55,802 nt of DNA. Source: a candidate division SR1 bacterium (GTDB lineage Bacteria > Patescibacteriota > Gracilibacteria > Absconditabacterales > Absconditicoccaceae). The notes under the pieces are model-generated. The model searched no databases, was not told the DNA's origin, and saw only the letters and a program-made list of their open reading frames with translations. Of this stretch, positions 1 to 10,230 are shown one piece after another. Location of the stretch: positions 1 to 55,802 of the forward strand of contig JAPLUV010000016.1 of NCBI GenBank assembly GCA_026397395.1, read 5' to 3'. Each line of letters opens with the position of its first letter. Position 1 is the stretch's first letter. A program made the translations under genes and the position numbers.

Positions 1-1
1 C

Positions 2-3000
2 GCAACTCCAGTGGAAAGAATGACAATCAAAAATAATGGTAAGATTGGTATCGGTACAATATCGCCAACACAAGCGTTAACGGTTAGTGGAAATATCAAT
101 GTCACTTCAGGTCATGGTATCTATGATGGATCTGGTAATCCCTATATTACTTCAGCATCATTGGGTGGGTATCTCACATCTGAAACTGATCCAATCTTTG
201 CGGCAAGCGATGCTGCTGCGGTAACGAGCACTAAAATTAGTAACTGGGATACTGCGTATGCACGAGGCAATCATGCAACTCAATGATATCTAAAATCATC
301 AGATTTGGTTGGCTATTTGACGGCAAGTGCATTAACTCCATATATCTTACAATCACAAACAGGAAACTGGAATACTGCATTCAGTCGAGGCAATCATAGA
401 ACGATGTGATATTTGACTGGGTATACAGAAACTGATCCACTCTGGTCAGCAGCTTCTGTTAATTATTATAATAAAACACAAGTAGATAGTATTGTTGGTG
501 GTATTAGAGCTGGTATGGTATATCAGTGATTACGAGATTATTCTACTGGTGCGTTACCTGCCAATGTAGAAAAATGAGATTTATATGAGATTAGTGTAAC
601 AGGTACAGGTCACAATGGATTAGATTTGTATATTAGAGATATTATTATTGCAAATAAACATGTTACTGGATCCACCGTTGGTGCAGATTGGACGGTTATT
701 ATTATGGATGCTAATCCAAATATTGATCCTATCTTTACTGCTAGCCCTGCGTTTAATATTACTAGTTTATGAATCTCTCATTGGAACACTGCATATTCAC
801 GAGGCGATCATAGAACAATGTGATATCTCACGGGAGAAATTGATCCAGAATGGAATGCCGCTAAAACTAATTACTATACCACATCTCAGATAGATACTAT
901 GATGAACTGACTTGCTGGATGATTGGTCTATATTGGATGACGAGATTATTCTACGGGAGCATTACCATCCAATGTTCATAAATGAGATATGTATATTATT
1001 TCTAGTAGCCCATCTAATCCAGATTTTGATTTTCATATAGAATCTCCAGATGAGATTATTGCCAAGAGAGATGTTGTGGGTGCAACAACTTCATGAGATT
1101 GGGAAGTAGTAGAAATGGATATGGAAGAACAAGATCCTATCTTCTCTGCGAGTGCTGTATCATGAATTACATCATTAATTATTAATAATCGAAATACTGC
1201 GTATTCACGAGGTAATCATAGATCAATGTGATATCTTACAGGAGAAAGTGATCCTGTATTCTTGGCAAGCGACGCAGCTGCAGTAACTAGCACGAAAATT
1301 AGTCATTGGGATACTGCCTATGGTCGAGGAGATTGGCATTTACAATGATTCTTGACTAGTGCTTCATTGGCTGGATATGCAACTACAAGTGCATTATCTT
1401 CCTATGTTTTACAGTCACAAACAGGAAATCGAAATACTGCATACTCACGAGGTAATCATAGAACGATGTGATATCTCACAGGAGAAAATGATTCCGTCTT
1501 CTTGGCAAGTGATGCTGCTGCTGTAACGAGTACCAAAATCAGTCATTGGGATACTGCCTATGGTCGAGGTAATCATGCAACAATGTGATATCTCACTGGA
1601 TGATCATTAACTGATTATGTAACTACAAGTTCATTGTCTTCCTATGTTTTGAAATCACAAACAGGAAATTGGAATACTGCATACTCACGAGGCAATCACA
1701 GAACGATGTGATATCTGACAGGAGAAACTGATCCTGTATTTGCTGCAAGTGCTGCATATGGAATTACTCCTACAAATATTTCCAATTGGACTGCGGCTTA
1801 TTCACGAGGAGATTGGCATGCTGCATGATTCCTTACTTCATATACAGAAACTGATCCTATCCGAAATGCTGCCAAAACTAACTACTATACCAAGACAGAA
1901 ATAAATAATAAATGATATCTTACAGGAGAAAACGATCCTGTCTTCTTAGCAAGTACTGCTTATGGTATTGCTTCCTTGGATGTGACTCATCGAAATACTG
2001 ATTACAATCGATATCTCACTAATTCATGACGTGCAATGTATTTCTGGAACAACAGTGGTAATTATTACACAAAGTCCCAAGTAGATGCACTTGGGTATCT
2101 TACATGAGAAAGTGATCCTGTCTTCTTGGCAAGTACCGCTCATGGTATCTCAGCATGAAATGTTTCCAATGGTGGCTCACTAGTAGGTTATTTGACTGGA
2201 TGATCAATGTCTGCTTATGTTTTGAAATCGCAAACAGGAAACTGGAATACTGCATATGGTCGAGGCAATCATAGAACGATGTGATATTTAACAGGAGAAA
2301 GTGATCCTGTCTTCTTGGCAAGCGCTGCCTATGATATTTCTTCTACAAATATTTCTAATTGGAATATGGTGTATTCACGAGGTGATCGAAGATCTCAATG
2401 ATTCCTTACTTCATATACAGAAACCGATCCTATCTGGTCAGCGGCTTCTACTAACTATTATACTAAGACAGAAATAAATAATAAATGATATCTTACATGA
2501 AGTGCATTAGTTGGTTATCTCACAGGTGGTTCATTAGCTTCTTATGTTCCTATGTCTGCAACAGGAAATTGGAATACTGCATATGGTCGAGGTGACCATA
2601 GAACAATGGGATATTTGACTTGAGGTTCATTTGCTAATTATGTTCAACTATCACAAACAGGAAATTGGAATACAGCATATTCACGAGGTAATCATGCTTC
2701 TGCGGGTTATCTTACTGCAAGCGCATTGACTCCATATATCCTTTCATCACTTTCAGGAAATTGGAATATAGCATTTAATCGAATGAACACTAATTCATGA
2801 AATGCATTGTATTTCCGAAATAATAGTGGTAGTTATTATACCAAGAATGAAATAGATGCTAAGTGATATCTGACTGGTGGCTCTGCTGGTTTAGGATTGG
2901 GTTACACGCTTGACGTGATGTCTATAGTTGCTAGTACATTGACAGATGGTCAAACGCTTTATATAGGTCAACTTCCACTTGCTCCTACTACCACTGTTGG

Positions 3001-3292
3001 AATAAGAAAGGTATATATTAGACATGGATGAACTATTAAAATGGCAAATATTTATTCTTATGCTGGTACGGCAGGTACTAATGAAGCGTGGTCATGATTT
3101 ATTAGATTAAATAATACTACAGATTATCTTATTCAAACATTAAATGTTTCAGCTACTGAAAGAGTTCGATCCAATACTGGAATGAATATCCCTGTAGTAG
3201 CTGGTGATTATATTGAAATTAAATTGGTTGCTCCTACACGGGCTACTAATCCTGCTACCGCAACTTTCGGATGATATCTCTATATAGAATAG
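2..3292 (+). CDS. Large surface protein with phage tail-fibre-like WGNH repeats (5' partial)
   Basis: The frame is open from the first bases to TAG at 3290-3292 when UGA is Gly; about 1,096 residues are present and the N-terminus is outside the window. Residues near the start ('GKIGIGTISPTQALTVSGNI') resemble the IGIGTTSP motif of adhesins and tail fibres. About 13 copies follow of a module built on NWNTAY-x-WGNH-x-GYLTGETDP, in which the Trp before GNH is always written CGA. Related WGNHASAGYL modules are known in phage and bacterial fibre proteins. The last ~140 residues look like a separate beta-rich tip, with 'VAGDYIEIK' and 'GGYLYIE'. It probably forms an extended surface fibre. Function in attachment is inferred; no enzyme motif is seen. 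Confidence 0.8.
250..2720 (+). repeat. Coding repeats (WGNH module array)
   Basis: About 13 imperfect repeats, each with DNA close to 'CGAGGnAATCATnnAACnATG' followed by UGA-TAT-CTn-ACn. The spacing between copies varies and some are hybrid (WGDW in place of WGNH). In-array variation is informative: the Trp in N-W-NTAY is TGG in most copies but CGA at 1190 and 1430, DPIW/DPEW alternates TGG with CGA at 1862, and YFW-N-NSG alternates TGG with CGA at 2816. Confidence 0.8.
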
Positions 3293-3311
3293 TTTATTTT
3301 TATCATAGCTT

Positions 3312-5381
3312 ATGCGTAGAATATTTCAGAAACCCTTTATCCTTATATGTGTTGCTCTTGCATTCATCTGCATGAGTAGGGTTTCTGCTAATAGTTTAGA
3401 ATATCTTCTCGATGAGACATTTTTTACGGGAAGCTATGTTCCTTGATTGTATGTCAATGCAGATCTTCATTTTAATCGAGGTGGTAATGATTTCTGATGA
3501 AAAATATTTTTCCAATCGGGAGTTAAAAATGTAGGTATTACTACAATTTCTCTGAATGTGCCAGCACCACCATTTGCTGTTAAGGCTGTGCTAGATGAGT
3601 ATTCTGATAAACAATGTAATAAACAAGTGAGATGATTTTATATTAATTCTGCACGTGGAAATAGAGTCCGACCCCTGGATCAAGACAGTCTCACCTACCT
3701 TCAGTCTGTAGATTCTTCTTATGATTCATTGACGATGACAGGAGGTTTCTTTGTATGTAGTACACCAGCAACTGCTGTCTATGGATATATCCAACATACG
3801 CGAAGTGGTGAAAATTATTATCTGGTTGCTGGCATGCAATATGATTTTGATCATAATCAATATATTCATCTCTTTGATATTAATGGAAGCTTATTGTTTG
3901 AAAATGGTACTACACGATGATATCTCCGAGATAGTTATGGTGGGATAGCAGAGGTAAGTGGTTCTGGTTCTGTTATTACTTATGTCTGTGGTGATGGTTT
4001 GGTGGAAGAAAGTGAACTCTGTGATGATGGAGTAAATAATGGTAAATTACATTATTGTAATGCTACCTGTAATGGTATTGTTGCTTGTGATGCTGATGAA
4101 ATAGAAGTAGCTGGTGTTTGTACTGAATGACTCCCAGTGCCTAATATCTTTACTGGAAATACAAGCATTTCCTGATCTGCATTATTTGAATGATATACAA
4201 GTACGGGAGTTGTCTTATGAGGAACAGGAACATTGATTATTGTCAGTGATGATGGAAGTAATAGTATCGAAATACCTGCTACTTTGTGAGCTATCCTTGC
4301 TAGTGGTCTTGCTTGGGATGGTGATTTGGCAGCACCTCAGATTACTGGAGTGCTTACTTTAGCTGAAATAGCTCGAGATTTACCAACGAATACAAGTACG
4401 ACAACCTATAGTCATGATATTGTTACTACGATAAAAGTCGGTTCTAATGAATCAGACTTACGACCAAGGACAGGATTCTTTACGATTAATCTTGCCATGG
4501 ATCCAGCATACAACGGTCAGACACTTACTATTTATAGATCAGAAGACACTGAGACGTGGATAAAAAATGAACCGGGAGAAAGTTGTTTTGTACAAAATAA
4601 CATCTGTTCATTCACTACGAATCACCTGAGCTTCTTTGCTCCTGTTAGGCTTGTGACAACAACTAAAACTACAGGATCAAATGGTGGTGGTTGAGGTTGA
4701 TGAGGATGAGCATGAAATATTTGTGCTTCCATACATTGTGCTACGCAAAATAGTCCACTGTGTTGCTCATCTCAAGAGCAGGTTAAACTTGGAGATACTA
4801 AGATAGAAAAACTATTGGCAGCTCAAATTGCTCTGGGTATTCATGGATCTGCTCCAACTTGTTCGGTAACGGATTCTCCATATTCTGCAGAATTAACTAG
4901 CTGATTCTCATTCGCATATAGTGTCGGTATCACGTCACAGTGTCCTATCACGAAAGCTAATCTGGATGGTGTATTGTTGAGAAAACATGCAGCAAAGATG
5001 ATTTCACAATTTGCTGTGAGTGTGCTTGGTAAGAAACCAAATAATTTAGCTGTATGTAACTTTACTGATATGACGGGAGAAACTCCAGAGATGAACTATT
5101 ATGCTGATCTTGCTTGTAAGCTTGGTCTGATGGGATTAAAATCTGATGGTACTCCTGATACAATATTCAATCCAAGTGGCCAAGTGACTAGAGCACAATT
5201 TGGTACGATGTTGTCGAGATTACTTTATGGTAACGCAAATAATGCTAAGCCAGGCAAGCGATATACAGCTCATCTCAATGCGCTGAAAGCGGCTGGTATT
5301 ATGACTAAGATTACTCAACCAGCTATGTTGGAATTGAGATGATTTGTTATGATTATGATGGAGAGAATTAGTAGTAAGTAG
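3312..5381 (+). CDS. Secreted surface protein with DUF4215-like Cys motif and C-terminal SLH-like domain
   Basis: 689 residues with UGA read as Gly. It starts with a basic N-terminus and hydrophobic signal segment (FILICVALAFICMSRVSA). Around residue 220 a Cys cluster CGDGLVEESELCDDG...CNATCNG matches the CGDG/CDDG pattern of DUF4215-type repeats. A nine-glycine linker written mostly with GGT/TGA follows at about 4685-4715. The last ~160 residues carry S-layer-homology-like features: CNFTDM..., 'VTRAQFGTMLSRLLYG' and, after a gap, 'WYTAHLNALKAAGIM' with Trp from CGA. It is probably an exported, wall-associated protein. Only 19 bases separate it from the upstream fibre gene, so the two are probably co-transcribed. 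Confidence 0.7.
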
Positions 5382-5411
5382 AAAGTATAAAGTAAAAAGT
5401 ATAGAAAAAAG

Positions 5412-5440
5412 AAGTAAGTCAGTGATGACTTGCTTTTCTT
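5412..5440 (+). terminator. Intrinsic terminator after the SLH-like gene
   Basis: A 10-bp stem AAGTAAGTCA / TGACTTGCTT with loop GTGA is followed by TTTCTTT. It sits 30 bases after the stop of the SLH-like gene. Confidence 0.65.
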
Positions 5441-5481
5441 TGATGGATAATTAATGATATTATCATTATTCATAACAATTC

Positions 5482-5536
5482 TCCCGACTAAGATCCCGGC
5501 CGCAAAACTTATCGCCGGGATGACAGGAGTCGGGGT
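5482..5536. repeat. GC-rich palindromic hairpin in the spacer before rsmH
   Basis: Nested arms CCCGACT...ATCCCGGC and GCCGGGAT...AGTCGGG form a long hairpin in an otherwise AT-rich spacer. There is no T-run, so it is not a standard terminator. It resembles the short ATCCCGG-type palindromes dispersed in many bacterial genomes; another ATCCCGG/CCGGGAT hairpin lies at 7705-7722. Confidence 0.6.
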
Positions 5537-5557
5537 TATTTATTTATTGTTCATATA

Positions 5558-6466
5558 ATGGTAATAATTCACTCGCCTGTTATGCTTTCGGAAGTCTTAT
5601 CTTTCGTACCGGAGCATGCAAAACTGATTGTTGATGGAACTTTAGGACATGGCTGACATACGATTGTAATGGCAGAGAAATTTCCTGATGCGAAGATTAT
5701 TGGATTGGATATAGATGAAAAGATGCTCGCTAAAGCGAGGTTGAGAGTTGAATCCGCCACGGCGGATGTTGAGGGTTGAGAGTTGTTGGCAAATAGAATT
5801 GAATGCGTTCAGAAATCGTATGCTGATATACAAAGTATTTTGTGAGATAAAAAATGTGATTATATCTTATTAGATTTGTGAGTAAATCTGGAACATTTTC
5901 TTGCGACGGATCGTGGATTTTCTTTGAAGGGAAATGCGACGTTGGATATGAGATTTGACCAGGGAAAAACAAAAACTGCGGAGGTAGTGGTCAATACGTA
6001 CAGTCCGTCAGATTTGAAAAATATTTTTGTGAAATATGGAGACTTCACGGAGAAAAAAGCAGAGGAGTTGGCAGAGACTATTTGTCGTGAAAGAAATAAA
6101 AACAGAATTGTAACTACGTTCGACTTGAAGAAAGTATTGGGCTTGTGTGGTCTGGGAAATTCTGCTGTCGCGGTTATTTTTCAAGCTATTAGAATCGAAG
6201 TAAATGGCGAACTAGACAACTTAGAAACTTTTTTGTCTACATTTGCTGAATGTCTGAATGTTGGCTGAAGGTGCGCAATAATGAGCTATCATAGTATCGA
6301 AGATAGACTAGTTAAGCAATCATTTCAGCAACTTGTCAACACATGATGATTTGCATTGCTCACAAAAAAAGTTATAGTACCCAACTATAAGGAAGTAGAA
6401 AAAAATAAAGCAGCAAGAAGTGCGAAGATGAGAGTGATTGAAAAGACGGCAGAACTTAGAACTTAG
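5558..6466 (+). CDS. rsmH: 16S rRNA (cytosine(1402)-N(4))-methyltransferase
   Basis: 302 residues, normal for the family. It methylates C1402 in the ribosomal P-site region using S-adenosylmethionine. Visible motifs are the N-terminal HSPVML, VDGTLGHGGH (one Gly is UGA), IGLDID, YILLDLGVN, RGFSLKGNATLDMRFD and, near the C-terminus, MSYHSIEDRLVKQ followed by 'ARSAKMRVIEK'. The start is the ATG just before VIIHSPVML. It leads a short dcw-like group with the FtsL-like gene. Two oddities: a palindromic insert at 5739-5785 encodes ESATADVEGGE, and the last codons and the stop lie inside a dispersed ACTTAG repeat. Confidence 0.93.
5739..5785. repeat. Palindromic element inside rsmH
   Basis: ATCCGCC-AC-GGCGGAT (5752-5767) is flanked by GTTGAGAGTTGA and GTTGAGGGTTGAGAG. 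The latter 15-mer is also found in the coding tail of rpsE at about 40249-40263, in the same reading phase (VEGGE). Confidence 0.6.
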
Positions 6467-6512
6467 TTGGCAGACCGGTCTGCTATCTGTAAACTGCTAG
6501 CTCCAAACTTAT
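6451..6512. repeat. ACTTAG-type dispersed repeat overlapping the rsmH stop
   Basis: AGAACTTAGAACTTAG is followed by the palindrome GCAGACCGGTCTGC and CTGCTAGCTCC. The closest relative in the window is 19745-19806 on the other strand. The rsmH stop codon is part of the repeat. Confidence 0.55.
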
Positions 6513-6550
6513 GATCTCTAATCTTATTTGTTTATTATAGTTATTGCGAT

Positions 6551-6925
6551 ATGAAACAGTTTGCTTTTGTACAAAAAAAATCACTGACCAATCTCTATGG
6601 TTCTTTTTTGCATAAGTATAGAAAATATGATGATGTAATGGGGATGATTAAGGTTATTGCGCTTGCATCATTTTTGGTTATTTGTTGATTTTCTTATTTG
6701 ATCTTTATCAACAAGGCATCTACTCGTGGATATTTTCTGAGACAAGAAAATCAGAAACTAAGTGCGATTTCATTTCAATTTGAAATTTTGAAAACTAAAA
6801 TGTTGGATTATAAACAACAAAATCGAGATACTATCCATGGATCGACATTCAAAAATGATGTCATCAATGTTAATACTGAAGTGGTGAGAATTCCTGATAA
6901 GATTGAGCTTGGTTTTGTGAGATAA
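6551..6925 (+). CDS. FtsL-like bitopic division protein
   Basis: 124 residues: a basic cytoplasmic N-terminus, one transmembrane segment (VIALASFLVICGFSYLIFI, about residues 37-56) and a short, coiled-coil-prone outer part beginning RGYFLRQENQKLSAIS. FtsL family members have this plan, and the gene occupies the ftsL position directly downstream of rsmH. Sequence identity is too low to be sure, so the assignment rests on topology, length and position. No Shine-Dalgarno is visible upstream of the ATG. Confidence 0.5.
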
Positions 6926-6940
6926 GATGGAAAATATTTG

Positions 6941-6999
6941 TGTCATCCTGAAGGTACTGAAGGATATAATTATATTCTTCGACTACGCTCAGAATGACA
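6941..6999. repeat. TGTCATCCTGA-type inverted repeat
   Basis: TGTCATCCTGAAGGTACTGA is answered by TTCGACTACGCTCAGAATGACA, giving an imperfect hairpin of about 24-bp arms. Elements of this kind (TGTCATTCTGAGC...) are dispersed in many bacterial genomes. It lies between the FtsL-like gene and frr. Confidence 0.55.
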
Positions 7000-7109
7000 A
7001 ATAATCAAGGATGTTGGAATGACATCTTTTTATTTTCTTTAATAATGTTGCAAAAGCTTCTTGGTTGACTATTATGCTAGAGAACTTTTTATTTTCTGAT
7101 ATTTTGTTG

Positions 7110-7658
7110 ATGGACATAACTCCTTATAGACAACAAATGGACAAATCAATTGCATACTTTGAATGAGAATTGAAGGCATTACAGGTCGGTAGAGCATCAG
7201 CCGGGCTGGTAGAAAACATCACCGTAGAAGCTTCTTATGGGCCAATGAAAATCCCTCAAATTGCTCATGTAACCTTGATGGATGCACAAACTATTAAGAT
7301 CGAACCATGGGACAAGAATGAAGTAAAACATGTAGAAAAAGCTATTTATGATGCTAATGTTGGACTTACACCACAAAACGATGGTGGATATATTCTCGTC
7401 AAAATACCAGCGCTTACTCAAGATAGAAGAATGGAAATCACCAAACAAGTCAAAGCGATGGGCGAAGATATCAAGGGACGTATTAGAGTAACTAGACAAG
7501 ACGCGATGAAGGACAATAAGACTATTTTTGATAACAAAGAAATTGGTGAAGATGAAAAGAACAGAAATGAGAAAGACATAGATACACTCACTAAAAATAT
7601 GAATGAGAAAGTAGATGAACTTGTACACAATAAGTCTGAAGAAGTTATGAAAGTATAA
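7110..7658 (+). CDS. frr: Ribosome recycling factor
   Basis: 182 residues, the normal length. With EF-G it splits post-termination ribosomes. Family features in order: an N-terminal helix 'MDKSIAYFEGELKALQVGRA' (Gly is UGA), SAGLVENITVEASYGPMKIPQIA, IKIEPWDKNEVKHVEKAI, GLTPQNDGGYILVKIPALT, and a C-terminal helix ending VHNKSEEVMKV. The ATG at 7110 gives MDITPYRQQMDKS; the in-frame ATG at 7137 is possible but would shorten the first helix. It is followed by hairpin spacer and yidC. Confidence 0.93.
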
Positions 7659-7671
7659 TGGTTTGTAATGT

Positions 7672-7722
7672 TTCCGCTTGCGCGGAAGTAATGGATAGTA
7701 ATGTATCCCGGCAAACCGGGAT
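7672..7722. repeat. Two small hairpins in the frr-yidC spacer
   Basis: TTCCGC-TTGC-GCGGAA (7672-7687) and ATCCCGG-CAAA-CCGGGAT (7705-7722) lie in a spacer where GTAATG/CATTAC words repeat on both sides. They may end frr transcription, although no T-run follows. Confidence 0.5.
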
Positions 7723-7822
7723 GTTGTGTATTGCAAACAATACATTACCATACACTACGACACATTACGATGCATTTCCATTGGTTTCTGTGTAAATAAT
7801 TTTTATTATTATATTCGATATT

Positions 7823-8548
7823 ATGAACATTTTTTCATTATTATTTACTCAAATTTTATATCGTCCGATATTTAATTTGCTCGTTGTCTTTTTAGCGATA
7901 TTTGGTGGTAATCTAGGAATATCAATTATTTTGCTAACCTTGATTGTGAGGTTTGCTATGATCAAAACTACACTTGCTGGTAATGATATGCAAAAAGGTA
8001 TGGGAGCCCTCCAACCTAAATTAGCCGAGATACAAGAGAAATACAAAGATGATCCCAAAAGAGTTTCAGCAGAAACTATGAAAGTCTTCAAGACAGATGG
8101 AAAGGGAGCATTTAAGGGTTGCCTTATGATGCTTATCCAGATCCCGGTATTTATTGGACTGTATCGAGTAGTCAGAAGAATATCCAATAATCAGGTGCCT
8201 GCAGAACGATTGTATAGTTTCTTTCATGGCTTCGGAGTTCAATATCTAGATCCTGCACATATCAATCATCATTTCTTGGGTATGGACTTATTGGCTACGA
8301 AAAATATTGGATTGACTATCGCTGCTGCTATATTTACCTATTTGCAGACGAAATTTACTACGCTTGCTAAACCAGCAACTCCAACAGTGCCATGACAAAA
8401 AGCTCCAGATATGGGTAAGATGATGGGCTTTATGAATATCTTCTTGGTGTTTATGATTGCATCATTTGTCTATACTATGAATGCTGCTGTAGGTCTCTAT
8501 ATCGTTACTACAACTTTATTTAGTGTCGTCCAATATGGATGGCAATAG
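7823..8548 (+). CDS. yidC: YidC/Oxa1 membrane protein insertase
   Basis: 241 residues in the short CPR form. It inserts and folds inner-membrane proteins, alone or with SecYEG. Hydrophobic helices alternate with the usual cytoplasmic loop (LQPKLAEIQEKYKDDPKRV); 'MMLIQIPVFIGLYWVVRRIS' has Trp from CGA (8165), 'AEWLYSFF' has Trp from CGA (8207), and the end is AAVGLYIVTTTLFSVVQYGWQ. The TAG at 8546 is immediately followed in the same frame by 25 codons that look like a basic YidC tail (REILLIEWRGWIAKGKKGG...VINPK) ending TAA at 8626, so the tail may have been lost by a nonsense change. Confidence 0.9.
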
Positions 8549-8626
8549 AGAGAAATTCTTCTGATCGAACGAAGAGGTTGGATTGCAAAGGGAAAAAAAT
8601 GATGAGTAGTTATTAATCCTAAATAA

Positions 8627-8776
8627 GCTTCCTGCGGTCGCGTTAAAAGCTTCCCACGGCTAGCCGGGGTCGCGTTAAAATGATAAAAGCTCTACCGCAG
8701 TACTGCGGTATAGCGATAAAAATTTATCAGGCGCAAGCCGTTTATCATTTTTGTCGCAACGGAGTCCTCCGTTGCT
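8627..8776. repeat. Cluster of nested palindromes between yidC and the methyltransferase
   Basis: GGTCGCGTTAAAA occurs twice; then TACCGCAGTACTGCGGTA, an AATGATAAA...TTTATCATT pair around GGCGCAAGCC, and CAACGGAGTCCTCCGTTG follow. The stretch is GC-richer than its surroundings. The last hairpin ends in CTTTTA and could act as a terminator. Confidence 0.5.
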
Positions 8777-8801
8777 TTTATCCAGCGAATCCAAACTATC
8801 T

Positions 8802-9350
8802 ATGCTAGTAAAAATAATTCTTCTTTCTATTCTGTTGGGCATTATTGTATTCCTTGTGGTACGATATCATGTCCAACTTTTTTTGTTGTTGTTTCGTAGA
8901 CGTAACGAAGCAATTTATCTTCCTTCGTTCACGAAGCATCTGTCCTTGATGCGCAGTCAGCTTCCTTTGTCTCCCGGGAAAAAGATTCTCGATCTAGGTT
9001 GTGGAGATGGAAAAGCCTTGAGGTTTTTTGCTCGTCATTATGGTTTGAACTGTCAGTGATACGATATCAATACTTTTGCTATTAGGTATGGAAGACTTAT
9101 CAATCGAATCCAATGATATAAGATGAAATTAGTGCTCAAAGATTTTAAACATGCGCCGATAGGTGATACTGACTATATCTATCTTTATCTCTTTCCTGGG
9201 CAAATGGTCTCTATAGAAGACTGGGTTTTCTCATGAGTTAAAGAGGGAACAATCCTAATTTCTACCACCTTTCATTTCAAAAAACATATACCTTTCCAGA
9301 TAATAAAAGATCGTAAGGGACGTGATAGAATTTATTTATATAGAAAATAG
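8802..9350 (+). CDS. Membrane-anchored class I SAM-dependent methyltransferase
   Basis: 182 residues. One N-terminal transmembrane helix (IILLSILLGIIVFLVV) is followed by a small Rossmann methyltransferase. Motif I is clear, 'KKILDLGCGDGKALRFFAR', then GYDIN, where Gly is UGA and Asp/Asn would hold the SAM ribose. Later strands include YIYLYLFPGQ and TILISTTFHF. Proteins of this layout are common in CPR genomes; the substrate is not known. The ATG at 8802 is preferred because codons upstream lie in the palindrome cluster. Confidence 0.7.
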
Positions 9351-9357
9351 AATTTAC

Positions 9358-9407
9358 AAATTATTCCAAATTATTCCAAATTATTCCGAATTATTCCAAA
9401 TTATTCC
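9358..9407. repeat. Tandem repeat, five copies of AAATTATTCC
   Basis: Five consecutive 10-bp units, one with G in place of the first A, start eight bases after the methyltransferase stop. Confidence 0.85.
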
Positions 9408-9502
9408 AAAATCATCATTAATAGTTATCTGGGCGGGGAATGGGTTGACTTTTGTCAGTAAATATTTACTCTCGCCAACCTAACCAATAAAAAAATAGTG
9501 TT

Positions 9503-9814
9503 ATGGCGAAAGTAATTAACGAAAGAGCTATTCTTCTCTCTATTCCGAAGAAAAATTTCAACGTGGACACTTTTGTACAAGAACTTATAAACCATGGGTT
9601 CTGTACAAAGTTAGAGTCTCACAATGTGAGAAGTGATATTACAACTCACTCCATGTATCCCAAGCAATTTGTCTGTTTGGGCAACAAAGAATATCGCACA
9701 GCAGTGTTCCCTTGGACGGGATCAATTGAAGAATTTAAGAGAAGGCCTAATAATAAGGTACTTTCTCCTAATGAAATCAAAAAGAGCCACATTGATTGGC
9801 TTTTTCAAACCTAA
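9503..9814 (+). CDS. Hypothetical protein, 103 aa
   Basis: I do not recognise the family. The protein is soluble, with no signal or membrane helix, begins AKVINERAILLSIPKKNF and ends HIDWLFQT. It uses no UGA or CGA. A palindrome GTAAATATTTAC (9458-9469) lies just upstream, and TTGACT (9445-9450) could be a -35 box, but no good -10 follows at normal spacing. The next gene, on the same strand, is also hypothetical. Confidence 0.55.
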   Translation: MAKVINERAILLSIPKKNFNVDTFVQELINHGFCTKLESHNVRSDITTHSMYPKQFVCLGNKEYRTAVFPWTGSIEEFKRRPNNKVLSPNEIKKSHIDWLFQT

Positions 9815-9862
9815 CTGTTGTTTTTTGATCAGCTTATTTGTTGTATATGAATTTCATATATG

Positions 9863-10174
9863 ATGAATAAGCTTTTTTCTTATTTGTTAGAAGCAGAGAA
9901 ATCCACAAGGCAAATCTCCGTCCAGAAATCGTCTTCATTTGAAGAGAACTATTTTATATTGTTTGTTTGTGGCGATACTTTTACAATAGCCAAAATCGGC
10001 TTGCTGACTTATGACAACCAATCATCTTCGTTTGCAGTATCCATCAAAAGTATCATGAGCGTGGTAGGTGGTTCGCATTTGATATATCAAAAAAGCGCTT
10101 ATGAGTATGATAAGAATGGTAAATATTCCGAAACTCTTTTTGTGAAATATTTTCATTTTTTGCCGGAGAATTAA
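9863..10174 (+). CDS. Hypothetical protein, 103 aa
   Basis: I do not recognise it. It starts MNKLFSYLLEAEKS; an adjacent ATG at 9860 adds one Met. It is probably a small soluble alpha/beta protein, with strands such as YFILFVCGDTFTIAKIGLL. It lies 48 bases after the preceding hypothetical gene in the same direction and converges with the minus-strand gene at 10231. Confidence 0.5.
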   Translation: MNKLFSYLLEAEKSTRQISVQKSSSFEENYFILFVCGDTFTIAKIGLLTYDNQSSSFAVSIKSIMSVVGGSHLIYQKSAYEYDKNGKYSETLFVKYFHFLPEN

Positions 10175-10230
10175 AAATTAAGTATTTTGGTTTCATATTC
10201 GTGGAACATTTTTTATAGAAAAAAATAAAA

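Noticed and set aside
2-3292. Prophage
   Set aside because: The tail-fibre-like repeats are not accompanied by any other phage structural, packaging or integrase gene in the window; the upstream side cannot be seen.
1-5381. Massive pseudogenisation: many short open frames separated by UGA in the same frame
   Set aside because: With UGA as Gly the frames are continuous and end at UAG, and the ribosomal proteins show the same pattern. They are intact genes in an altered code.
7197-7751. Long minus-strand frame opposite frr
   Set aside because: It is the complement of a clearly conserved gene and has no family features.
9358-9407. CRISPR array
   Set aside because: The 10-bp units are directly adjacent with no spacers, and there are no cas genes. 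No CRISPR was seen in the window.
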